Assembly (NCBI GenBank): GCA_016744485.1 | Contig: JADGEG010000039.1 | Location: 1-13,555 of the forward strand | Source of the DNA: Arcobacter sp. | GTDB lineage: Bacteria > Campylobacterota > Campylobacteria > Campylobacterales > Arcobacteraceae | DNA length: 13,555 bases | Direction of reading: 5' to 3' | In this document: positions 1-6,830 of the stretch, piece by piece | How the letters are laid out: each line of letters opens with the position of its first letter | How positions within the stretch are numbered: the stretch's first letter is position 1 | Position numbers and translations under genes: made by a program | Notes under the pieces: model-generated | What the model was told of the DNA's origin: nothing | The model's input: the letters and a program-made list of their open reading frames with translations, nothing else | The model's database searches: none

Positions 1-1
1 A

Positions 2-919
2 ACAAATATAAATGAGGCAAATAGTTTTATCGATAATATGAGCTTACCAATAGTTGTAAAAGCAGATGGTTTATGTGCAGGGAAGGGTGTTATTATTGCC
101 CAATCTAAAGAAGAAGCAAAACAAGCAACATTTGATATGTTAAATGGTTCTTCATTTGGAGATGCTGGTAAATCTGTAGTTATTGAAGAATTTTTAGATG
201 GTTATGAATTATCTATATTTGCCATTTGTGATGGTGATAATTATATTGTTTTACCAGCTGCACAAGATCATAAAAAACTAGGAAATGAAGATACTGGTCC
301 AAATACTGGTGGAATGGGTGCTTATGCACCAACTCCATTAGTAAATGAAACACTATATAAAAAAATTGAAAATAATGTAATTAAACCAACTCTACAAGGA
401 ATGAAAAAAGAAAATGCTCCTTTTGAAGGTGTATTATTTATAGGTGTAATGGTAGTTAATAATGAACCTATAATATTAGAATATAATGTACGCTTTGGAG
501 ATCCTGAGTGTGAAGTTATATTACCTTTATTAAAATCATCTGTAAGTGAATTATTTTACAAAGGTGCTACAAAAAATTTAAAATCTTATCATCTAGAAAT
601 TAAAAATGAATTTGGAGTAGCTGTTGTCATGGCTAGTAGGGATTATCCATATAAGAATACTGCTTCTACTCAAATAATTATTGATGATATACACGATGAT
701 GATATAGCTAATAATGCACATATATCATATGCTGGTGTTAAAAAAGAAAATAATGAATTATTTACAAATGGAGGTCGTATTTTAGTATGTGTTGGGTTTG
801 GTACTAGTATATTAGAGGCTAGGAATAGGGCATATGCCTTATGTGGACAAATACATTTTGCTGGTAAACAATGTAGAATTGATATTGCCTATCAAGCTTT
901 GAAGTTAGCTAATGAATAA
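2..919 (+). CDS. purD: Phosphoribosylamine-glycine ligase (GARS), 5' end cut off by the window
   Basis: This enzyme joins glycine to 5-phosphoribosylamine using ATP, the second step of de novo purine synthesis in the cytosol. The reading frame is open from base 2, and the residues before the ATG at 38 (TNINEANSFIDN) read on smoothly into the ATP-grasp core. The ATG at 38 is therefore an internal methionine, and about 120 N-terminal residues lie outside the window. Visible family motifs are VVKADGLCAGKGV (bases 53-91), the DHKKLGNEDTGPNTGGMGAY block (bases 266-325) and the metal-binding NVRFGDPE signature (bases 485-508). The C-terminal domain ends in the typical glycine-rich GGRILVCVGFG region. 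The stop codon overlaps the next gene by 8 bases, which suggests coupled translation. The identification is firm from the motifs and their order. Confidence 0.96.
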   Translation, partial: TNINEANSFIDNMSLPIVVKADGLCAGKGVIIAQSKEEAKQATFDMLNGSSFGDAGKSVVIEEFLDGYELSIFAICDGDNYIVLPAAQDHKKLGNEDTGPNTGGMGAYAPTPLVNETLYKKIENNVIKPTLQGMKKENAPFEGVLFIGVMVVNNEPIILEYNVRFGDPECEVILPLLKSSVSELFYKGATKNLKSYHLEIKNEFGVAVVMASRDYPYKNTASTQIIIDDIHDDDIANNAHISYAGVKKENNELFTNGGRILVCVGFGTSILEARNRAYALCGQIHFAGKQCRIDIAYQALKLANE

Positions 920-1355
920 AAACACAAAAGATATTAATAATTTGGAACTAAGTGCTATGTCATCAAGAACTATATCTTTTATAATAGATGATCTTTTAAT
1001 TACATTTCTTGTAGTTATAATTTTATGGGATAATTTAATTGTTCATAGTGAAGATGTAAATGCTGTGATACAGCTAATTACAAACTTTATGTCATATATA
1101 TTTTTTATTAAATTTTCTTATCAAAGTTTTTTTATATGGTATTTTGGTGCAACTATAGGTAAAATTATTACAAAAATAAAAGTTATTGATTATAATACTT
1201 TAGGAAATATATCCTTAACTTCATCAATGATTAGATCAGGTATAAGACTTATTAGTGAAATGTTTTTTTATTTTGGTTTTATTTTTAGTTTTTTTAATGA
1301 TGGTAGGCAAACTTTACATGACAAATTAGCAAAAACATTGGTTGTTAATGTTTAA
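912..1355 (+). CDS. RDD family integral membrane protein
   Basis: A 147-residue membrane protein of the RDD family, whose members have varied or unknown roles (some are linked to ion or solute transport). The family signature is visible: Arg19 followed by Asp26-Asp27 in the first membrane segment (about 20-39). A second segment lies at about 54-76 and a third at about 113-128. The conserved GATIGKIITKIKVID loop (79-93) and the C-terminal LHDKLAKTLVV (135-145) are also typical. The start lies inside the end of purD with no clear ribosome binding site, so translation is probably coupled to purD. The gene in turn overlaps lptD. Being squeezed between purine and envelope genes does not reveal its substrate, and I do not assign one. 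Confidence 0.85.
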   Translation: MNKNTKDINNLELSAMSSRTISFIIDDLLITFLVVIILWDNLIVHSEDVNAVIQLITNFMSYIFFIKFSYQSFFIWYFGATIGKIITKIKVIDYNTLGNISLTSSMIRSGIRLISEMFFYFGFIFSFFNDGRQTLHDKLAKTLVVNV

Positions 1356-3447
1356 AAGTTTATTTATTTTAATATGTTTATTTATTTTTTTAGAAGCAAA
1401 ACAAGAAAAATTTAATATTATTGCAAGTGATGTTAAAACTATAAATAAAATTTTAACTGCAAAAGGTAATGTAGTAATTTTTTCTCCTACATATTACATG
1501 ACAGCTAAAAAAATAATATATGATCAAAATAAAAATACATTAGAACTTTTTGATGACGTTATTATTTTAAAGAATAATAATATTCAATTACAAAGTAATT
1601 ACTCTTTTTTAAATTTAAATAATGATGATTTATATCAAAAGCCAAGTATGCTATTTGAAGATGAAAATAATCTTTGGATTAAATCTAAAAATTCACTAAG
1701 AAATGATGATATTGTAAATGCAAATGATTCTTCATTATCTACTTGTGATTGTGAAGATCCAGATTGGAGCTTAAGAGTTTCTAGTTCTTCATATGATCTT
1801 GATAAAAAATGGATTAATACCTTTCACACAAGATTTTATATAAAAAATATCCCTATATTTTATATGCCTTATTTTGGATTTTCAACTTCACAAAAAAGAC
1901 AAACAGGTCTTTTGCGACCAACTATGGGTTATTCTTCAGCGGAAGGTGTTTTTTATTCACAAGCTTTATTTATTGCTCCAAAAGATAATTATGATATTGA
2001 AATTATTCCTCAATTTAGAAGTAAAAGAGGAAATGGAATATATACTTATATTAGATATGCCGATTCTCCAACATCTATGATGAAATTTAAAATTGCTTAT
2101 TTTCAAGAAAAAAAATCGTTTGTAAAAGAATATAACTTAAGAAGTAATGAGCATTATGGTGCAAATTTTAATTATAAAAAATATAATATTTTTTATAATG
2201 ATCTAAATACAAATTTAAATGCACGAGATGGATTTTATGTTAATTTAGAATATTTAAATGATATAGAATTTAGAACATTAGAAGAAAATAAATACAAATC
2301 TTCAAGTGAAAAAAAAATTGAGTCTAAAATAAATTATTATTTTGATACATCTAAATATTATACAGGAGCATATTTTAGATATTATATAGATACAATAAAA
2401 CAATCAAATGCCAATACTATACAAGAATTACCAAAACTACAATTTCATTCTTATTCAAAACCATTAATTTTAAAAAAATTATTATATTCAATAGATGCCA
2501 AATATACTAGATATTCAAGATCACAAGAGTTAAATGTAAATGAGTATGAAGTTTTTATTCCATTTTCGTATTCATTTCCTTTACTTAAAAACTATATAAA
2601 TATATCACTAAAAGAAGAAATAAATTTAAAAAAGTATGACTATTCTAATTCAAGTATAAAATATGAAGATGGAGTATATGCACATAATAATACTATTTTA
2701 GAAATTAGTTCAGACTTGATTAAACCGTATGATGATTATGTACATACTATGAATTTAAATTTACAATATTCACGTCCAAATGATTTTAAAAAAAGTGGTG
2801 ATTTATATAAAGTTACAAATTTAGATAAAAACTTAAGACCTTTTCCTCTTACAAAAAATAAAAAAAGTATGTCCTTTGGTATTAATCAATCTTTATATGA
2901 TAGTAGTAACTTAAAACAAATTATAAATCACAAATTAAGACAAACAATTGTTTATGATAAAGATGATAATTTAAAGCTTCAAAATATGGAAAATGAAATC
3001 ATTTATAATTATATTTTAGGATCTGTATCAAATAAGTTTATTTATAATCATCAAGATAAAAAACTAATAGAAAGTTCCAGTTCTTTTTCATTAACATATG
3101 ACAATTATTACATGAAACTTGGGCATTATATATCTAAAGAAACTTTACATTCAGGAAAAGAAGATTTAGAATCTTATCAAGTAAATTTAAAATATAAACT
3201 TTCAAGAGATTATTCTATTGGATATGAAAAAAAATATGATATGATAAATCATATTGCGAGTAAACAATCTTTAATATTATTTATTGAAGATAAATGTTGG
3301 AGTGCAAATATAAAACTTCAAAGAGAAATGACAGCTGCATCAACGAATAAAAAATATGGTTTAAAACAAGACATTATATATTTTCAATTGTTTTTAAAAC
3401 CTTTTTTACATGTACAACAAGAATATGAAATTAAGAGGCAAAAATGA
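1348..3447 (+). CDS. lptD: LPS-assembly outer-membrane protein LptD (OstA/Imp)
   Basis: LptD forms the outer-membrane beta-barrel that, with the lipoprotein LptE, receives LPS from the periplasmic Lpt bridge and inserts it into the outer leaflet. The protein has a short hydrophobic signal sequence ending near LEA. An OstA-type domain follows at about residues 35-76 (AKGNVV...ELFDDVII), then a long Tyr/Asn/Ser-rich region typical of an outer-membrane barrel. Cys133 and Cys135 sit in STCDCEDPDWSL, matching the TTC...WSL segment of Escherichia coli LptD. Cys650 near the end matches one of its two C-terminal cysteines. At 699 residues it is shorter than the E. coli protein (784). I choose the ATG at 1348 over the in-frame TTG at 1342. 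It overlaps the RDD gene stop by 8 bases, with no strong ribosome binding site, so coupling is likely. Confidence 0.9.
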   Translation: MFKSLFILICLFIFLEAKQEKFNIIASDVKTINKILTAKGNVVIFSPTYYMTAKKIIYDQNKNTLELFDDVIILKNNNIQLQSNYSFLNLNNDDLYQKPSMLFEDENNLWIKSKNSLRNDDIVNANDSSLSTCDCEDPDWSLRVSSSSYDLDKKWINTFHTRFYIKNIPIFYMPYFGFSTSQKRQTGLLRPTMGYSSAEGVFYSQALFIAPKDNYDIEIIPQFRSKRGNGIYTYIRYADSPTSMMKFKIAYFQEKKSFVKEYNLRSNEHYGANFNYKKYNIFYNDLNTNLNARDGFYVNLEYLNDIEFRTLEENKYKSSSEKKIESKINYYFDTSKYYTGAYFRYYIDTIKQSNANTIQELPKLQFHSYSKPLILKKLLYSIDAKYTRYSRSQELNVNEYEVFIPFSYSFPLLKNYINISLKEEINLKKYDYSNSSIKYEDGVYAHNNTILEISSDLIKPYDDYVHTMNLNLQYSRPNDFKKSGDLYKVTNLDKNLRPFPLTKNKKSMSFGINQSLYDSSNLKQIINHKLRQTIVYDKDDNLKLQNMENEIIYNYILGSVSNKFIYNHQDKKLIESSSSFSLTYDNYYMKLGHYISKETLHSGKEDLESYQVNLKYKLSRDYSIGYEKKYDMINHIASKQSLILFIEDKCWSANIKLQREMTAASTNKKYGLKQDIIYFQLFLKPFLHVQQEYEIKRQK

Positions 3448-4085
3448 TTAAAGGAAAAGTATATTTTAAAAATAGAGAAGATGCTTCATATCAACTTCTT
3501 GATATTTTACCTGTTAATAATATGAAATTAGATGAATGGATTATTGTGTCTGCTTCTAAAGGAGGCTATCCTATTGCAAAAACTATTGCTAAGATATTAA
3601 ATGCAAAATTAGAAATTTTTTTTACTGCAAAAATATTTGCTCCACATAATGACACTTGTGAAATAGCAATTATTAGTGAAAAAGAAGAAGTTGTAATTCA
3701 TGAAGAATTAGTAAAAGCTTTTAAAATAAATTTAGAATGTGTATTCTTAAATGCAAAAGATATTTATGAAAATAAATTATTAAAAACTATAAAAGAATAT
3801 AGAAGTCAAAATACTTTAGAAAATTTAAAAAATAAAAATGTTTTATTAGTTGATGAGGGATTAAATACAGGACTTACTATGATGGCTTGTATAAAAACAG
3901 CTATTAATTTAGGTGCTAAATCTGTTTCAGTTGCTGTTCCAATATTGCCAAGTGCTACAGTAAAAGATGTTGAATCAATTTCTGATGATTTGTATTATGT
4001 TAAAAATTTAGATCATTTTATTACCTTAGATATTTACTACGAAGAATTAAAAGAAATTACATTAGAACAAATAAATAATAATTAA
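3444..4085 (+). CDS. Phosphoribosyltransferase-fold protein, COG1926-like
   Basis: A 213-residue cytosolic protein with a type I phosphoribosyltransferase fold. The PRPP-binding loop is seen at 133-145 (VLLVDEGLNTGLT), where most relatives carry VDDG rather than VDEG. Upstream, SASKGGYPIAKTIAKILNA, then IFFTAKIFAPHND and an AIISEKEEVVIHEE segment, match the pattern of COG1926 predicted phosphoribosyltransferases (PRGGVPVA...RKIGAPGNPELAIGA...). The substrate of that group is not settled, so I give no reaction. The start ATG overlaps the lptD stop as ATGA and has AAGAGG at 3433-3438, five bases upstream. Its position between lptD and pnp places it in the same transcription unit. It could be a nucleobase salvage enzyme or a PRPP-binding regulator; the sequence does not decide. 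Confidence 0.75.
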   Translation: MIKGKVYFKNREDASYQLLDILPVNNMKLDEWIIVSASKGGYPIAKTIAKILNAKLEIFFTAKIFAPHNDTCEIAIISEKEEVVIHEELVKAFKINLECVFLNAKDIYENKLLKTIKEYRSQNTLENLKNKNVLLVDEGLNTGLTMMACIKTAINLGAKSVSVAVPILPSATVKDVESISDDLYYVKNLDHFITLDIYYEELKEITLEQINNN

Positions 4086-4096
4086 AAGGATATTAT

Positions 4097-6277
4097 ATGT
4101 CAATAGTGTGTGAATTTGAACTAAATAATAAGCAAGAAGTTTTTGAATTTAATAAGGTTGCTAGACATGCCAATGGTTCAGTTTTAGCCAAGACAGGAAA
4201 AACTGTTATTTTAGCAACAGTTGTGAGTGAATTTGATAACCCAGTTGAAGGAGATTTTACTCCTTTAACTGTACAATATATACAAAAAACATATGCTTCT
4301 GGAAAACTTCCTGGTGGTTTTATTAAAAGAGAAGCAAAACCTAGTGATTTTGAAACATTAACCTCTAGAATTATTGATAGAAGTTTAAGACCATTATTTC
4401 CTAAAGGATATGCTTATCCTACAACAGTAACTGTTATAGTACTAAGTGTCGATAAAAGTACAGACTTACAAGTATTAGCATTAAATGCAGCAAGTGCAGC
4501 TTTATATACTTCTGATTTACCAATTAAAAAATCAATCGCAAGTATTAGAGTTGGAAAAATTGATGATGAATATATTATTAATCCAACTTTAGATGAACAA
4601 AAAAATTCAAGTTTAGATTTATATATAGCTGGTTCTAAAGATGAATTATTAATGATTGAGATGAGAGCTCTTTGCTCTGAAGAGATGGTAGAAGTTGATA
4701 TTGAAGCATTCTCTCAAGTTCACAAAACAAATGAAATAAATGAAGAAGAATTAATAAAAGCAATTCAAATAGGACAAGATGCTTTAAAAGATATAAATGA
4801 AACATATGAAAAAGGTTTTGATAGTATTTGTAAAGAAAAAATAAATCTTTCTTTATCTGAATTTTCCATTGATAAAACTATTATTTCTTATATAAAAGAT
4901 AATTATATATCTAAAATTGAAGATGCTATTAAACTATTAGCAAAAAGTGAAAGAAATTCACAGCTTAAAGAAATAGCTAAATTTATTAGTTTAGATGAAT
5001 ATTGTATGCAAAAAGATTTAAAATTAGAAACTATTAATGAAGCTGTATACATTACAAAACGAGAACTAGTTCGTTCAATGATAGTTAATGATAATATAAG
5101 AGCAGATGGAAGATCTCTAAGAGAAGTAAGACCTATATCAATTGAAACTAATATTTTGCCATCAGCTCATTCATCTTGTTTATTTACAAGAGGTGAGACA
5201 CAAGCATTAGTTGTTGGAACATTAGGTGGACCAAAAGATGGACAAATGTATGAGATCTTACAAGAAAAATCAACTTCAACAGAAAATTTTATGCTTCATT
5301 ATAATTTTCCTGGTTTTAGTGTAGGGGAGGCTAAACCTATATTTGGTGTTAGTAGACGTGAGTTAGGGCATGGAAATTTAGCTAAAAGAGCACTGGAAGC
5401 TACAATTGATAAAAATTATTCAGATACAATTAGACTAGTATCTGAAATTCTAGAATCAAATGGTTCTTCGTCTATGGCAAGTGTTTGTGGTGGTTCTTTA
5501 GCTTTAAAAGCAGCAGGTATTCCAATATCAAATTTAGTAGCAGGTGTTGCTATGGGTATGGTTGAGCAAGATAATAAATATTGTATTTTAACTGATATTA
5601 TAGGTTTAGAAGATCACGATGGTGATATGGACTTTAAAGTTGCAGGTACAAAAAATGGAATTACAGCTTTACAAATGGATATAAAACTTGGTGGTATAGA
5701 ATTAAATGTTTTAAAAGAAGCATTATTTCAAGCACAAGAAGCAAGGTTTCATATTTTAGAATTAATGCACAAAGCAGCAGATGAAATTATTCCAAGTGAT
5801 GCTTTACCATTAATTGAACAGTTTGCAATTGATCCTTCAAAAATTATGCTAGTAATTGGAAAAGCTGGAACAACCATAAAAGAAATTATTGAAAAATTTT
5901 CTGTAGCTATTGATTTAGATAGAAATAGTGGTAATGTAAAAGTTTCAGGTGAGAATAAACAAAATATTATAGATGCTTGTGAACATATTAAATCTATTTC
6001 AAATAATTCTTTATCAAAAAAATATACTAAAACAAGCATTGATTTTGCTAAATTATATAAAGTAGATGAAGTTTTAAAAGGAAAAGTTACTAAAATAACT
6101 GATTTTGGTGCTTTTATTGCTTTACCTAATGGAGGGGAAGGATTATTACATATATCAAAAATTTCTAAAACAAGAATTAATAAAGTTGAAGATGTATTAA
6201 GTTTAAGTGAAGAAGTAGAAATTAAGATTTTAAAAGTTAATAAAGATAGAATTGAATTAGCTTCTAATAATATTTAA
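4097..6277 (+). CDS. pnp: Polynucleotide phosphorylase (polyribonucleotide nucleotidyltransferase)
   Basis: PNPase degrades RNA 3' to 5' by phosphorolysis, releasing nucleoside diphosphates; it takes part in mRNA turnover and in small-RNA handling. The 726 residues contain the full bacterial layout: a first RNase PH domain with LPGGFIKRE (71-79) and the SRIIDRSLRPLF block (90-101), a helical linker, and a second, catalytic RNase PH domain. In the latter, FTRGETQALV (363-372), GSSSM (456-460) and DHDGDMDFKVAG (506-517) hold the phosphate- and metal-binding residues. A KH domain follows with the GKAG loop at 588-591, and then an S1 domain (about 660-724, KGKVTKITDFGAFI). The length is close to the 711 of the E. 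coli enzyme. AAAAGGA at 4084-4090 is a good ribosome binding site six bases before the ATG. Confidence 0.98.
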   Translation: MSIVCEFELNNKQEVFEFNKVARHANGSVLAKTGKTVILATVVSEFDNPVEGDFTPLTVQYIQKTYASGKLPGGFIKREAKPSDFETLTSRIIDRSLRPLFPKGYAYPTTVTVIVLSVDKSTDLQVLALNAASAALYTSDLPIKKSIASIRVGKIDDEYIINPTLDEQKNSSLDLYIAGSKDELLMIEMRALCSEEMVEVDIEAFSQVHKTNEINEEELIKAIQIGQDALKDINETYEKGFDSICKEKINLSLSEFSIDKTIISYIKDNYISKIEDAIKLLAKSERNSQLKEIAKFISLDEYCMQKDLKLETINEAVYITKRELVRSMIVNDNIRADGRSLREVRPISIETNILPSAHSSCLFTRGETQALVVGTLGGPKDGQMYEILQEKSTSTENFMLHYNFPGFSVGEAKPIFGVSRRELGHGNLAKRALEATIDKNYSDTIRLVSEILESNGSSSMASVCGGSLALKAAGIPISNLVAGVAMGMVEQDNKYCILTDIIGLEDHDGDMDFKVAGTKNGITALQMDIKLGGIELNVLKEALFQAQEARFHILELMHKAADEIIPSDALPLIEQFAIDPSKIMLVIGKAGTTIKEIIEKFSVAIDLDRNSGNVKVSGENKQNIIDACEHIKSISNNSLSKKYTKTSIDFAKLYKVDEVLKGKVTKITDFGAFIALPNGGEGLLHISKISKTRINKVEDVLSLSEEVEIKILKVNKDRIELASNNI

Positions 6278-6303
6278 TTAAAGATTTTATTAAGTTATTT
6301 TTT

Positions 6304-6373
6304 AAGATAAAACTTATTAAAAATATGATAAAAACTATACTTTATGGAACAAAATTTTATTATGTTTTATCTT
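6304..6373 (+). terminator. Long AT-rich inverted repeat after pnp, possible terminator
   Basis: Bases 6304-6324 and 6353-6373 form an imperfect inverted repeat, 18 of 21 positions paired. It includes a perfect outer 10-bp arm, AAGATAAAAC with GTTTTATCTT, and a loop of 28 bases. It lies 27 bases past the pnp stop and before the likely cheY promoter, a sensible place for transcription of the first operon to end. It is almost free of G-C pairs and is followed only by a mixed A/T stretch, so it is a weak candidate for a classical terminator. It may instead be an mRNA 3' end structure, or chance in AT-rich DNA. Confidence 0.3.
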
Positions 6374-6390
6374 TTATAATAAAAAATTAA

Positions 6391-6408
6391 TTTTTATTTT
6401 GTTATGAT
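6391..6408 (+). promoter_or_regulatory. Candidate sigma-70 promoter of the chemotaxis operon
   Basis: A run of T (6391-6400) followed by G and a TATGAT box at 6403-6408 matches the known Campylobacter promoter style, in which a T-rich stretch ending in G precedes an extended -10 and no firm -35 is needed. Transcription would begin near 6415, leaving a leader of about 33 bases before cheY. An alternative -10, TATAAT, sits at 6375-6380. Which one is used cannot be read from the sequence. Confidence 0.4.
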
Positions 6409-6447
6409 GAAAACAATAATTTTTTCAAAAGATAAAAAGGGGAATAT

Positions 6448-6816
6448 ATGGCGAAGCTTTTAATTGTAGATGATTCAACAATGCTAAGAGATATGCTAAA
6501 TTATGCACTAAATGAAGGTGGGTATAATGATGTTACTGAAGGTGTTGATGGAGTAGATGGTTTAAAAAAAGCTAAAGATGATATATATGACTTGATAATT
6601 ACTGATGTTAATATGCCTAATATGGATGGATTAACTCTAGTTAAAGAATTAAGAACATTGCCACAATATGCAAAAAAACCAATTTTGGTATTAACAACAG
6701 AGAGAAGTGATGAAATGAAAGCAAAAGGTAAAGCTGTAGGAGCTACTGGTTGGATAGTTAAACCTTTTGTTCCTGATCAATTATTAAAAGCTGTAAATAT
6801 AGTATTAAATAGATAA
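6448..6816 (+). CDS. cheY: Chemotaxis response regulator CheY
   Basis: A stand-alone receiver domain of 122 residues with no output domain, expected to take phosphate from CheA and bind the flagellar switch or act as a phosphate sink. The phosphorylation pocket is complete: acidic Asp8 and Asp9 (VDDS), acceptor Asp53 (TDVNMP), Thr83 and Lys105 (VKPF). The GATGWIVKPFVPDQLL end is typical of CheY proteins encoded next to cheA. The gene opens the operon, with a strong ribosome binding site AAGGGGA (6437-6443), and cheA follows after 14 bases. Since CheA here lacks the fused receiver of Campylobacter and Helicobacter CheA, this CheY may do that domain's job. The genome may carry another CheY for the motor; that cannot be judged here. 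Confidence 0.92.
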   Translation: MAKLLIVDDSTMLRDMLNYALNEGGYNDVTEGVDGVDGLKKAKDDIYDLIITDVNMPNMDGLTLVKELRTLPQYAKKPILVLTTERSDEMKAKGKAVGATGWIVKPFVPDQLLKAVNIVLNR

Positions 6817-6830
6817 GAAAAGGTTATAAA

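Noticed and set aside
38..40. ATG at 38 as the start of purD
   Set aside because: The frame is open upstream to the window edge with purD-like residues, and the N-terminal domain would be missing; it is an internal methionine.
1342..1347. Alternative TTG start of lptD, two codons upstream of the ATG
   Set aside because: The ATG at 1348 gives a normal signal sequence beginning MFKSLF and is the stronger start codon; no ribosome binding site favours the TTG.
5749..6039. Minus-strand open frame inside pnp
   Set aside because: It lies opposite the conserved KH region of pnp, has no ribosome binding site and has low-complexity content; it is a shadow of the coding strand.
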